50,662 nt of DNA from Hyphomicrobiales bacterium (GTDB lineage Bacteria > Pseudomonadota > Alphaproteobacteria > Rhizobiales > Phreatobacteraceae), in assembly GCA_017304475.1 (NCBI GenBank), contig JAFKKV010000045.1:1-50662 (forward strand), read 5' to 3'. The translations under genes were made by a program, and so were the position numbers. The notes below the pieces were generated by a model. It was given only the letters and a program-made list of their open reading frames with translations, did not search any database and was not told the origin of the DNA. The first letter of the stretch is position 1. Each line of letters opens with the position of its first letter. Positions 1 to 8,066 of this stretch are shown here, piece by piece.

Positions 1-120
1 GCCAAGGGCAAGAAGCCCAAATGCGCCCTCATCGCTGTCGCCCGAAAGCTCGTCGTGCTCGCCAACACCCTCATCGCTCAGGACCGCATCTGGACCGCCC
101 ACGCCCCAAAACAGGCTTGA
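1..120 (+). pseudogene. IS110-family transposase, C-terminal end (cut by window edge)
   Basis: An open frame runs in from the window edge and stops at TGA 118-120, giving 39 residues. They include the motif CALIAVARKLVVLANTLI, which resembles the extreme C-terminus of IS110/IS116/IS902-type DEDD transposases (family knowledge; no search was run). The rest of the gene lies outside the window, so I cannot say whether the element is intact. No inverted repeat typical of other IS families is visible after the stop, which fits IS110 elements. A repeat-rich spacer and then a TetR gene on the other strand follow. Confidence 0.7.
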
Positions 121-203
121 CGCGGAACACAGATGCTCACCCGGCGCCTCCGGCGCCACCCTCTCCCGCGAAGGCGCGGGCGAGGGTTCACGCGCGCCGC
201 GCT
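121..203. repeat. GC-rich palindromic intergenic repeat, family A (copy 1)
   Basis: This spacer holds a hairpin, GGCGCC-TCC-GGCGCC at 143-157, followed by an imperfect palindrome around CCCTCTCCCGCG...CGCGGGCGAGGGTT at 160-187. The same arrangement recurs at 5731-5785, where the first stem has a different sequence but still pairs (GGGTCC-TCC-GGACCC). It lies between the transposase stop and the convergent TetR gene, where a folded RNA could act as a terminator. That role is inferred. Confidence 0.6.
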
Positions 204-920
204 TCAGGTCGACTGCTTGCTTTTCGAATCGCTCTGCGTCGCTTCGGCAGCGCCACGCAGGCCGTAGGAGATGAATTTTCGATAGGTTTCGACCGCGCCC
301 TGCAGCGCCGACGCCATGTCCGGGCTGCGCGCGACATGCTGCGAATAGACGTAGTCGCGCGCCGAGATCAGCAGATAGGCCAGCGTATCCAGCTCCTGTT
401 CGCCGTAGCCGGGCAACTCGCCGAGGTCCCAGCTTCGTTTCAGCGAGCGGCGGAAACGCACCATGATATTGTCGATATGCTGCCGGTAGCCGGCGGGCGC
501 GGCCACTTCCGCCTCGTGCAGCAGCCGGAAGAACCAGGGATGGGTCTGGGCGAATTCCAGGAAGCCGAGGAAGCCCTTGGTTTCCATCTCGACGAAGTTC
601 GCCGCGCCCTTCACCCGGTCATGCAGGAAATCGAGCACCTCGCTGCCCTTCATCGGCAGCAATTGATCGAACAGCTCGGCCCGGCTGTCGAAATAGGCAT
701 AAAACGTCCCGTGGCCGAGACCTGCGCGCTCCATGATCCGCGCGATCGAGGCCTCGGCATAACCGAACTCGCCGATGATTTCGGCAGCCGCGTCGCAGAT
801 CGCCCGGCGGGTGCGCTGCGACTTCTCGATCCGCGTCAGCTTGCGCTTGGGCGCTCGCTTGGGACGCATGGCGGTGGCCATTTCGCCGTTGTCGCGCTGC
901 GGATCGTCCTTCGTCGCCAT
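204..920 (-). CDS. TetR/AcrR-family transcriptional regulator
   Basis: This 238-aa protein has a TetR N-terminal DNA-binding domain at about residues 36-82, including the recognition-helix motif GHGTFYAYF at 69-77. A divergent helical C-terminal ligand domain follows. A basic leader (residues 19-39, rich in Lys and Arg) precedes the HTH. ATGs at 881 and 869 are alternative starts, because the Shine-Dalgarno match for 920 is weak. The gene lies 97 bp downstream of a LivK-like binding protein on the same strand. Together they are divergent from an acyl-CoA ligase/hydratase/SDR operon, so control of that divergent region is likely but inferred. The ligand is unknown; TetR proteins beside fatty-acid-type genes often sense acyl-CoAs. 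Confidence 0.9.
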   Translation of the reverse strand: MATKDDPQRDNGEMATAMRPKRAPKRKLTRIEKSQRTRRAICDAAAEIIGEFGYAEASIARIMERAGLGHGTFYAYFDSRAELFDQLLPMKGSEVLDFLHDRVKGAANFVEMETKGFLGFLEFAQTHPWFFRLLHEAEVAAPAGYRQHIDNIMVRFRRSLKRSWDLGELPGYGEQELDTLAYLLISARDYVYSQHVARSPDMASALQGAVETYRKFISYGLRGAAEATQSDSKSKQST

Positions 921-1017
921 AGGCTTGCATTCCCTGCCCCGAGGCCGAGCCCGGTCCGGCTCGGTCGAGGCGTTTTAGCATGCCGCCCGGGCTTTTGACC
1001 CGACCGGCCTGCCGATT

Positions 1018-2223
1018 TCACCGGGCCGGCAGCGCGCAGGCCTGCTCGCTTTCCGGACGGAACGCCCGCTCGGGCGGCACCTCCGACAGGATCGTGTAGT
1101 AATCCCAGGGCTCGCGCGACTGCGCCGGCGTCTTCATCTGGGCGAGATAGGCCGTCCGCATCAGGCGGCCATCGGGGCGCAGCCGCGCATTGCGCGTGTA
1201 GAAGTCGTTCACCGGCATGTCGTGCATCCGCGCCATGACCAGGTCATGCCGGTTGGTGCCGGCGGCGGCGACCGCCTTCAGGTAATGGCTGACCGCGCTA
1301 TAGGTGCCGGCATGGGCTTCCGCCGGCATGAACCTGTTGCGCGCGAAGAAGCGCTGCGACCAGGCCCGCGCCTCCGGATTCAGGTTCCAGTACCAGACCG
1401 TCGAGAACACGATGCCCTGTGCCATCTGCGGTCCGAGGCCATGGGCATCCGACAGCAGAAAGGCCGGTGCCACCAATTGCTGCGAGGATCCGGCCAAGCC
1501 GAATTCGCTCGCCTGCTTGATCATGTTGGAGAGGTCCTGACCGGCGCTCAGGAAGGCCACGACATCGGCGCCCGATGCCTGCGCCCGCAGCAGCATCGAC
1601 GAATAGTCGAGCGTGCCGGGCGGATGGCGGACGCTGTCGAGCACCTGGCCGCCGCCATCGGTCACCACCTTGGTGACGTCGCGCTGCAGCGCGTGGCCGA
1701 AGGCCCAGTCCTGGACGATCAGGAACCATTTCTTCTTGCCCTGGCGCATCAGCTCGGCCGGCAAGGCATTGGCGAACAGATAGGTGTCGTGGCTCCATTG
1801 CGCGGTATTGGGCGAGCAGGCCTTGCCGGTCAGGTCGGCGCTCGACGCTCCGACATAGAGCGCGATCCGGTTCTTGCTCTGCACCAGCTCGCGCACGGCC
1901 AGCGCCACCGCCGAATTGCCGATATCAACGATGACGTCGACACCGTCCTCGTCGAACCAGCGCCGCGTGATGCCGGATCCGATATCAGGCTTGTTCTGGT
2001 GATCGCCGACGACCAGATCGATCGGCCGGCCGAACATCTGGCCGCCGAAATCCTCGATCGCCATGCGCGCGCCATCGACCGAGCCCTGCCCCAGCGCCGA
2101 TGACAGAATACCGGTCATGTCGGTGAGAACACCGATCTTCAGCGGTCGTTGCGGCGCCTGAGCATGGCTCGCCGTCGCAAAAAATCCCGCGGCCAGAATG
2201 GCCGCGAATGTCCACAAGCGCAT
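1018..2223 (-). CDS. ABC transporter substrate-binding protein, LivK/Peripla_BP_6 type
   Basis: This 401-aa periplasmic binding protein of the branched-chain amino-acid type opens with a Sec signal peptide (MRLWTFAAILAAGFFATASHA, cleavage near residue 21). The mature start PLKIGVLTDMTG is typical of the family. I chose ATG 2223 because AGGGGAGGG lies just upstream and the signal peptide starts there; a longer frame to 2304 would bury the signal. No LivHMGF permease or ATPase genes are nearby, so it is an orphan binding protein that must share a transporter or act as a sensor. It is clearly paralogous to the protein at 8907-10148: both share DQNKPDIG-like, ACSP...QW..DTY and AGTYSAVSHYLKAV segments. 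These proteins often bind aromatic or other carboxylic acids as well as amino acids, so the ligand is open. Confidence 0.9.
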   Translation of the reverse strand: MRLWTFAAILAAGFFATASHAQAPQRPLKIGVLTDMTGILSSALGQGSVDGARMAIEDFGGQMFGRPIDLVVGDHQNKPDIGSGITRRWFDEDGVDVIVDIGNSAVALAVRELVQSKNRIALYVGASSADLTGKACSPNTAQWSHDTYLFANALPAELMRQGKKKWFLIVQDWAFGHALQRDVTKVVTDGGGQVLDSVRHPPGTLDYSSMLLRAQASGADVVAFLSAGQDLSNMIKQASEFGLAGSSQQLVAPAFLLSDAHGLGPQMAQGIVFSTVWYWNLNPEARAWSQRFFARNRFMPAEAHAGTYSAVSHYLKAVAAAGTNRHDLVMARMHDMPVNDFYTRNARLRPDGRLMRTAYLAQMKTPAQSREPWDYYTILSEVPPERAFRPESEQACALPAR

Positions 2224-2337
2224 GGCTTGCCCTCCCCTTGACGCGATCAGTCGGAGCGATCGCTTGACGCCAGCCATAGAATTTTCCGCTGGACACGTCA
2301 ACAAAACCGACTATCGAATCGGAAATCGAATTTATCA

Positions 2338-2355
2338 ATCGAAGCGTCGTTCGAT
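2338..2355. promoter_or_regulatory. Candidate operator in the divergent SBP / acyl-CoA ligase region
   Basis: An inverted repeat ATCGAA-GCGTCG-TTCGAT lies between two divergent genes. Two more ATCGAA copies occur upstream at 2313-2318 and 2325-2330, giving a 12-13 bp period. The nearby TetR regulator (204-920) is the obvious candidate to bind here, but this rests only on position and symmetry. Confidence 0.35.
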
Positions 2356-2424
2356 CGGCGGCCCGAACCGGCCGACCTCCCCTTGGGAGCATGGGAAACG
2401 AACGCCGAAGAGGGGAAACGAGCC

Positions 2425-4029
2425 ATGGCAGCCTTCGCCCTGCCCGACGCGCTGGTCGGCCGGTCGATCATCGATCTCGTCGAGGCCCAGGCGGCGCGGC
2501 GGCCGGATGCGCCGGCGCTGACGGCGCGGTCGGTCGACGGCTCGGAAGAGTGCCTGAGCTACGGCGCGCTCGTGGCCAGGACGCACAGGCTCGCGGCGGG
2601 GCTGCGGCTCGCCGGCGTCGCGGCCGGCGATCATGTCGGCGTGATGATGAACAACGAGGCCGGCATCGAAGCCGCCGTCACCATGCTCGCCCTGCACCGC
2701 CTCGGCGTTGTCGTCGTGCCGGTGAACACCCGCTTCGCCGCGGACGAGATCGTCTATGTCGTCAACAAGGCCCGCTGCGCCATCCTGATCGCGATGCGGG
2801 AGTTCTGGCCCCTGCTGCAGAGCCTCGCGCCGCGGCTTGCGGGCGTGCGGCTGCTGGTCACGGTCGGCGGCGAGCCCGGATCGACGCCGGCGGACTGGCA
2901 TCGGATCCTCGATGCGGCCCCTACCCCGGACCGGCCCTGGCCGTCCGTTTCACCCGACGCCGTCTCGGAGATCCTGTTCACCTCGGGCACGACCGCCCAT
3001 CCCAAAGGCGCGGTGATGACCCATGCGCGCAGCCTCGCTTCGGCCTACGGCTTTGCCGAGGCCATGAGCCTCGGCGAGAACGACGTCTACCAGAGCTTCT
3101 TCCCGTTCTTCACCACGGCGAGCCTGCATTGCCTGCTGCTGCCGGCCTGGTGGGCCGGCGCCCAGGCCGTGCTCGACCCGCGCTTCGACCTCACCGACAT
3201 CATCGCCCGGATGGAACGCGAGCGGACGACCAAATATATCGGCGCGCCGGCCTTCTACATCTTCCTGCTCGAGACCTATGACCGCGCGCGGCACGACCTC
3301 TCCAGCCTGACGCTGTTCGATTATGGCGGCGCCTCCATGGCCGTCGAGGTGATCCGGCGCCTGGCCGAGACCTTCCCGCATGTCGAGTTGCGCCAGACCT
3401 ATGGCATGACCGAAAGCGGGCCGGCCGGCACCGTCATGAAGGGCGAGCATGGCGAGGCCAGGCTCGCTTCCGTCGGCCGTCCCTGGCCGCTGACCGAAGT
3501 GCGCGTCGTCGACGATGACGGCGTCCCGGTTGCCACCGGCACGGCCGGAGAAATCGCCATCCGCAGCCCGAGCGTCATGCGGGAATATTACGACGAGCCG
3601 GTCCTGACCGAAAAAGCGCTGCGCGACGGCTGGCTGATGACCGGCGATATCGGATATCTCGATGCCGACGGCTTTCTTTTTCATGTCGACCGCAAGAAGG
3701 ACATGATCATCCGCGGCGGCCACAATATCGGTTCGCTCGAAGTGGAAGAGGCGCTGTTCCGCCATCCCGCCGTCCAGGAGGCCGCGGTCATCGCGGTCCC
3801 CCATCCAAAGCTCGGCGAGGACATCCACGCCTTCGTCGTGCCGAGACCGGGCCAGGCCGTCGATATCGCGGCCCTGCAGGCGTTCTGCCGCGACAAGCTG
3901 GCCGACTACAAGATCCCTCGCCGCATCACCTTCACCGAGACATTGCCGCGCGGCCCGATGGGCAAGGTCCTGAAATCGGACCTGCGCCGGGTCGCGGCCG
4001 AACAGCCCCCTGGGAGAACCGACCAATGA
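2425..4029 (+). CDS. AMP-forming acyl-CoA synthetase (class I adenylate-forming)
   Basis: This 534-aa enzyme would activate a carboxylic acid to its acyl-CoA through an acyl-adenylate. The adenylate-forming motifs are present in order: the P-loop TSGTTAHPKG near residue 190, YGMTESGP near 330, the hinge TGDIGYLDADG near 415 with DRKKDMI after it, and the catalytic-lysine region PRGPMGKVLKSDL near the end. ATG 2425 was chosen because GAGGGGAAA lies just upstream; the frame opens earlier at 2383. The stop overlaps the next start (ATGA), so it is translationally linked to the hydratase and then the SDR. This set resembles a short beta-oxidation-like or CoA-dependent side-chain degradation module. 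The acyl substrate cannot be read from the sequence. Confidence 0.92.
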   Translation: MAAFALPDALVGRSIIDLVEAQAARRPDAPALTARSVDGSEECLSYGALVARTHRLAAGLRLAGVAAGDHVGVMMNNEAGIEAAVTMLALHRLGVVVVPVNTRFAADEIVYVVNKARCAILIAMREFWPLLQSLAPRLAGVRLLVTVGGEPGSTPADWHRILDAAPTPDRPWPSVSPDAVSEILFTSGTTAHPKGAVMTHARSLASAYGFAEAMSLGENDVYQSFFPFFTTASLHCLLLPAWWAGAQAVLDPRFDLTDIIARMERERTTKYIGAPAFYIFLLETYDRARHDLSSLTLFDYGGASMAVEVIRRLAETFPHVELRQTYGMTESGPAGTVMKGEHGEARLASVGRPWPLTEVRVVDDDGVPVATGTAGEIAIRSPSVMREYYDEPVLTEKALRDGWLMTGDIGYLDADGFLFHVDRKKDMIIRGGHNIGSLEVEEALFRHPAVQEAAVIAVPHPKLGEDIHAFVVPRPGQAVDIAALQAFCRDKLADYKIPRRITFTETLPRGPMGKVLKSDLRRVAAEQPPGRTDQ

Positions 4030-4829
4030 AGCAGGCCGACTATCGCACCATCAGGATCGAGCGCCGCGGTCGCGTCCTGTACCTGACGCTCGATCGCGCC
4101 GCGGCGCTGAATGCCGTCGACGCCGTCATGCACGAGGAACTGGCGCGGGTGTTCACCGATGCCGGCAACGACACGGGATCGGATGTGGTGGTGCTGACCG
4201 GTGCCGGCCGGGCCTTTTGCGCCGGCGGCGACATCGACTGGATGCAGGATGCCATCGATCGCCCCGAGAATTTCGAGACGACGGTCGCCGAGGCGAAACG
4301 CATCGTCTTCTCCCTGCTCGATTGCGAGAAGCCGACCATCGCCAAGATCAACGGCCCGGCCGTTGGCCTGGGCGCCACCCTGGCGCTGTTCTGCGACATC
4401 GGTTTCGCCGCCGAAACCGCCTATCTCGCCGACCCCCATGTCTCGGTCGGCATGGTCGCCGGCGATGGCGGCGCCGTGATCTGGCCGCAGCTCGTGGGTT
4501 TTGCCCGCGCCAAGGAATTCCTGTTCACCGGCGATCGGGTCACCGCGCGGCGTGCCGCCGAAATCGGCCTGATCAACCACGCGGTCGCCGCGGGCGAACT
4601 CGATGCCGCGGTCGACGCCTTCGCCGACCGGCTGGCCACTGGCTCGGTCAAGTCGATCCGCTGGACCAAGGTCACCGTCAATATCGCGCTGAAACAGCTC
4701 GCCCACAGCATGATGGATACCGGGCTCGCCTATGAGGCGCTGACCAATGCGAGCGCCGATCACCGCGAGCGCGTCCGGGCCTTTCGCGAGCGCTCGGAAC
4801 GCGCCGCCACCCGCAAGGTGGCCTCATGA
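4026..4829 (+). CDS. Enoyl-CoA hydratase/isomerase-family protein
   Basis: This 267-aa crotonase-fold protein carries the oxyanion-hole region FCAGGDI at residues 64-70 and a second conserved region, GPAVGLGATLALFCDI, at about 109-124. Family members hydrate enoyl-CoAs, isomerise them or cleave C-C bonds, and all act on CoA thioesters. Its position between an acyl-CoA ligase and an SDR, with ATGA overlaps on both sides, fits ligase-hydratase-dehydrogenase order. At the usual catalytic Glu positions the sequence reads GDGG, not a clear Glu, so the exact reaction is uncertain and isomerase or lyase activity is possible. Confidence 0.9.
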   Translation: MKQADYRTIRIERRGRVLYLTLDRAAALNAVDAVMHEELARVFTDAGNDTGSDVVVLTGAGRAFCAGGDIDWMQDAIDRPENFETTVAEAKRIVFSLLDCEKPTIAKINGPAVGLGATLALFCDIGFAAETAYLADPHVSVGMVAGDGGAVIWPQLVGFARAKEFLFTGDRVTARRAAEIGLINHAVAAGELDAAVDAFADRLATGSVKSIRWTKVTVNIALKQLAHSMMDTGLAYEALTNASADHRERVRAFRERSERAATRKVAS

Positions 4830-5599
4830 GTGCGATGCCGCGTGACTTCGAGGGGCGGACCGCGCTGGTGACCGGGGCTGCCGGCGGCATCGGCCTGGCG
4901 ATCGCGCAGCGTCTCGCGGCGGGCGGCGCCCGGGTTGTCCTGTGCGATCGCGACGAGGCGCGCCTCCAAGCGGCGGCATGCGACGTTCCGGGCGGGGCGC
5001 TGGCGCTTGCCGGCGATATCGGATCGGAACAGGCGGTGGAGAACCTGGTTGCCCGCGCCGTCACCGAGGCCGGCCGGATCGACGTGCTGGTCAACAATGC
5101 CGGCATCGCCCAGCCGCTCATGCGCACCACCGACCAGGATATCGGCGCCTGGCAGGACGTCATCGACGTCAATCTGCGCGGGACCTTCCTGGTCAGCCGC
5201 GCGGTCGGCCGGCATATCCTGTCGCGCAAGGCCGAAGGCGCCATCGTCAGCATCGCCTCCATCGCCGGCCTCGTCGGCCTGCCCGGCTCGAATGCCTATG
5301 GCGTGTCGAAGGCGGCCATCGTCCATCTCACCCGGACGCTCGCCTGCGAATGGGCCGGCCGGGGCATCCGGGTGAACTGCGTCGCGCCCGGCTATATCGA
5401 AGCGCCGATGGCCTTCGAGATGTTCGCCGACAGCCGGATCGATCGCCGCGCCATCGAGGTCCGGACCCCGATGCGCCGGCTCGGCCAGCCCCGCGAGATC
5501 GCCGATGCCGTGGCCTTCCTGGCCTCGGGCGCCGCCTCCTTCGTCACCGGCGTCACCTTGCCGGTCGATGGCGGCTGGTGTGCCTATGGCGGGCCGTGA
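4826..5599 (+). CDS. SDR-family NAD(P)-dependent oxidoreductase
   Basis: A classical 257-aa short-chain dehydrogenase. It has the Rossmann motif TGAAGGIG near the start, NNAG at about residues 89-92, a catalytic Ser in the SIASIAG segment, and the YGVSK Tyr-Lys pair at about 155-159. VDGGWCAYGG at the end is a typical FabG-like C-terminus. It is the last gene of the three-gene ATGA-overlapping operon and probably oxidises the hydroxyacyl product of the hydratase or a related alcohol. An acidic residue after the second strand (CDRDE) favours NAD over NADP, but this is only suggestive. Confidence 0.92.
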   Translation: MSAMPRDFEGRTALVTGAAGGIGLAIAQRLAAGGARVVLCDRDEARLQAAACDVPGGALALAGDIGSEQAVENLVARAVTEAGRIDVLVNNAGIAQPLMRTTDQDIGAWQDVIDVNLRGTFLVSRAVGRHILSRKAEGAIVSIASIAGLVGLPGSNAYGVSKAAIVHLTRTLACEWAGRGIRVNCVAPGYIEAPMAFEMFADSRIDRRAIEVRTPMRRLGQPREIADAVAFLASGAASFVTGVTLPVDGGWCAYGGP

Positions 5600-5799
5600 G
5601 CGGCCACGCGTAAACCCTCTCCCGCGCCTTCGCGGGAGAGGGTGGCCGCGGCAGCGGCCGGGTGAGGGTCTGAAGAGCGCCGGCCCATCAATGTCACCCG
5701 GAACGCACTGATAGCACCGACGCAACCACCCTCTCCCGGGTCCTCCGGACCCACCCTCTCCCGTGAAGGCGCAGGCGAGGGTTCATGCGCGTCGACGTC
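5600..5799. repeat. GC-rich palindromic repeats, family A (copy 2), between convergent genes
   Basis: This 200-bp gap holds two linked elements. At 5610-5670 the sequence TAAACCCTCTCCCGCGCC folds onto the following CGCGGGAGAGGGT and continues into GGCCGCGGCAGCGGCC. At 5731-5785 there is the hairpin GGGTCC-TCC-GGACCC, then CCCTCTCCCGTG...GGCGAGGGTT. The intervening AACGCACTGATAGCACCGAC also recurs at 50500-50530. The repeat separates convergent SDR and IclR genes and may serve as a two-way terminator. Confidence 0.7.
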
Positions 5800-6576
5800 C
5801 TAGAACTCGATGTCGATCGGCCCCTCGCCTGCGCCATGGCCGCGCAATTCCCTGGCGCAGCGCTTCAGCACCGTCAGGTAGCGCGCACGATTGGCCCGGA
5901 TGCGCTCCAGCGAACCGCCCAGACCGAGCACCACCGGCTGGCCCTGAATGGTCATCGGCAGCAGGACGCACAACGTGCCGCCGCCGAGGAAGGGTACGTT
6001 CTCGGCCGCCGAATAGCCCAGGCGCCGGGTCTCGGCCACCGTCGCCAGCATGTCGGAGACCTTCACCGTCTCCGCCTTGCCGGCGGCGATATTGGCCCTG
6101 CGGATGACATTGTCGAGTTCGTCGCCCTGCAACGTCGACATCAGCAGCCAGCCGACGGCCGACTGGGTGAGCGGGCGCATGGTTCCCTCAGCCACGTGAA
6201 AGCGCAGCGCGTGCACCGACTGGATGACCTTGATGTACTGGAAATAAATGTCGTTCTTGACCGCGATCGACACCGTCTCGCCGGTCGCGCTGTGAACGTC
6301 GCGCATCGCCTCCAGCGCCCGGCCATTGCCGAACAGGGCCTGCGGCACCCAGTCGCCGAGCGCGGTCACCTTCAGCGTGGGGAAATAGACGCGCAGCCGC
6401 CGGTCATAGTTCAGGTACCCCATCGACGTCAGGGTCTTCAGCAGCACGGTCGTGCTGGATTGCGGATATTGCAGGCTCTCGCAGATGCTTTTCAGTGATT
6501 TCGGCTCGCGCACATGGCCGAAATATTCCAGGACCTCGACTGCTCGCGCCGCCGATTTGACCGCCAGAATTGCCAT
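5800..6576 (-). CDS. IclR-family transcriptional regulator
   Basis: A 258-aa regulator with an N-terminal winged helix-turn-helix at about residues 5-65 (recognition region QSSTTVLLKTLTSMGYL). The IclR effector-binding domain follows at about 75-250. The gene is divergent from the LLM monooxygenase run that starts at 6746, the usual layout for an IclR protein controlling a catabolic operon. The 169-bp shared spacer contains TATATGTGATAAT at 6610-6622, and a 12/13 match lies upstream of the FMN reductase gene at 15982. The effector is unknown. IclR proteins can activate or repress, and the sequence does not decide which. Confidence 0.92.
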   Translation of the reverse strand: MAILAVKSAARAVEVLEYFGHVREPKSLKSICESLQYPQSSTTVLLKTLTSMGYLNYDRRLRVYFPTLKVTALGDWVPQALFGNGRALEAMRDVHSATGETVSIAVKNDIYFQYIKVIQSVHALRFHVAEGTMRPLTQSAVGWLLMSTLQGDELDNVIRRANIAAGKAETVKVSDMLATVAETRRLGYSAAENVPFLGGGTLCVLLPMTIQGQPVVLGLGGSLERIRANRARYLTVLKRCARELRGHGAGEGPIDIEF

Positions 6577-6609
6577 GTCGCCGATCCCCCGCCGAAGCGC
6601 GCCATTCCA

Positions 6610-6622
6610 TATATGTGATAAT
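6610..6622 (+). promoter_or_regulatory. Candidate IclR-linked motif TATATGTGATAAT
   Basis: An AT-rich 13-mer in an otherwise GC-rich spacer between the IclR gene and the LLM monooxygenase gene. Its reverse complement recurs with one difference at 15823-15835, in front of the FMN reductase gene. Binding by the IclR protein is inferred from position only. Confidence 0.35.
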
Positions 6623-6696
6623 TCCCTTCATCCATGAAAACTCATTGCTGCGCAAGCGGACCCGGTGGCAGGTTTCCCCCGACATAAAGATCCACT

Positions 6697-6720
6697 CCCG
6701 ATGACCTCCTGGGCATCGGG
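6697..6720 (+). promoter_or_regulatory. Leader hairpin upstream of the LLM monooxygenase gene
   Basis: CCCGATG (6697-6703) and CATCGGG (6714-6720) form a 7-bp stem around a 10-nt loop that contains CCTCC. The gene's ribosome-binding site GGAGG (6734-6738) is the exact complement of that CCTCC. Loop-to-Shine-Dalgarno pairing is therefore possible, though unproven. Confidence 0.35.
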
Positions 6721-6745
6721 ACGATGAATTCTCGGAGGAATACGC

Positions 6746-8059
6746 ATGAAACTGGGCATTTTCTACGAGCACCAGCTGCCGCAGCCCTGGGGCGAGAACG
6801 CTGAACTCACCCTGTTCCAGAACGCGCTCGACCAGGTCGAGCTGGCTGATCGCCTGGGGTTCGACACCGCCTGGGAAGTCGAACATCACTTCCTCGAGGA
6901 ATATTCCCACTCCTCCGCGCCCGAGGTGTTCCTGGGCGCCTGTTCGCAGCGCACCAAGACCATCCGGCTCGGTCACGGCATCTGCCTGGCGCCGCCGAAC
7001 TACAACCACCCCGCCCGCGTCGCCGAGCGCATCTCGACCCTCGATCTGGTCTCCAACGGTCGGGTCGAATGGGGCACCGGCGAATCCGGCTCGCTGATCG
7101 AAATGCATGGCTTCGGCCTGGAGCCGGAGCAGAAGACGGCCGCCTGGCGCGAGGGCGTCGAGCAGGCCGCCAATATGATGACCATGCGGCCCTATCCCGG
7201 TTTTCAGGGCCAGTTCTTTTCCATGCCGACGCGCAATGTCGTGCCCAAGCCGGTGCAGAAGGCGCACCCGCCGATCTGGATGGCCTGCTCGCGCCGCGAG
7301 AGCATTCTGCGCGCCGCCCGCAACGGCGTCGGGGCGCTGGTCTTCGGCTTTGTCGACGCCGCCCAGGCCAAGATCTGGCGGGACGAATATTACCAGATCA
7401 TCAAATCGGACGAGTGCGTTCCGATCGGCCACACGGTGAACGCCAATTTCGCCACGCTGAACGGCATGATGGTGCACCAGAACCATGACGAGGCGGTCCG
7501 GCGCGGCCTCGACGGCTTCAAGTTCTTCGGCTTCTCGATCGCCCACTATGCCGTCTATGGCGAGCACCGGCCGGGCGCGACCAATCTCTGGGAGCGGTTC
7601 CAGTCGATCAAGGGCGACATGAAGGAGACGCCCGGCTCGGGCAGCATCGGCACGCCGAAAAGCGTCTTCGAACATCTCAAGAGCTATGCCGATGTCGGCG
7701 TCGACCAGATGATCTTCATCCAGCAATCCGGGATGAACCGCCATGAACATATCTGCGAGGCCATGGAGCTGTTTTCGCGCGAGGTCATGCCCGGCCTGAA
7801 GGAGCGCGAAGCCGAACGCGAGAAGAAGAAGGCCGAGGAGCTGGCGCCGTTCATCGACGCGGCCTTGGCCCGCAAGCCGCGCATGGCGGCCCTGAAGGCC
7901 GAGGAGATCCCGAACGTCGAGGCCATCGGCATCGTGCTCGAACGGCGCGCCGGCAAGGACTACGCCTCGGCCGGCGGCGTCTATGCCGACCCGACCCGCG
8001 GCGGCGCCATTCCGATGGCCAATCGCGAGACCTTCGCCAAGGCCGCCAAGGTCGGTTGA
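6746..8059 (+). CDS. LLM-class flavin-dependent monooxygenase (luciferase-like)
   Basis: A 437-aa bacterial-luciferase-like protein. Family members use reduced FMN supplied by a separate reductase to insert oxygen into an organic substrate. The start MKLGIFYEHQLPQPW, the EVEHHFLEE segment near residue 50 and the segment from LVSNGRVEWGTGES are typical of the TIM-barrel LLM family. A charged helical tail (about 345-370, EREAEREKKKAEE) lengthens it beyond many relatives of about 350-390 aa. ATG 6746 has the good site CTCGGAGGA. It is the first gene of a run with an SDR (7-bp gap), a binding protein, a lactonase-like protein and a CoA synthetase. A dedicated FMN reductase lies at 15982, consistent with a two-component oxygenase. 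The substrate is unknown. Confidence 0.9.
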   Translation: MKLGIFYEHQLPQPWGENAELTLFQNALDQVELADRLGFDTAWEVEHHFLEEYSHSSAPEVFLGACSQRTKTIRLGHGICLAPPNYNHPARVAERISTLDLVSNGRVEWGTGESGSLIEMHGFGLEPEQKTAAWREGVEQAANMMTMRPYPGFQGQFFSMPTRNVVPKPVQKAHPPIWMACSRRESILRAARNGVGALVFGFVDAAQAKIWRDEYYQIIKSDECVPIGHTVNANFATLNGMMVHQNHDEAVRRGLDGFKFFGFSIAHYAVYGEHRPGATNLWERFQSIKGDMKETPGSGSIGTPKSVFEHLKSYADVGVDQMIFIQQSGMNRHEHICEAMELFSREVMPGLKEREAEREKKKAEELAPFIDAALARKPRMAALKAEEIPNVEAIGIVLERRAGKDYASAGGVYADPTRGGAIPMANRETFAKAAKVG

Positions 8060-8066
8060 TCAGGCC

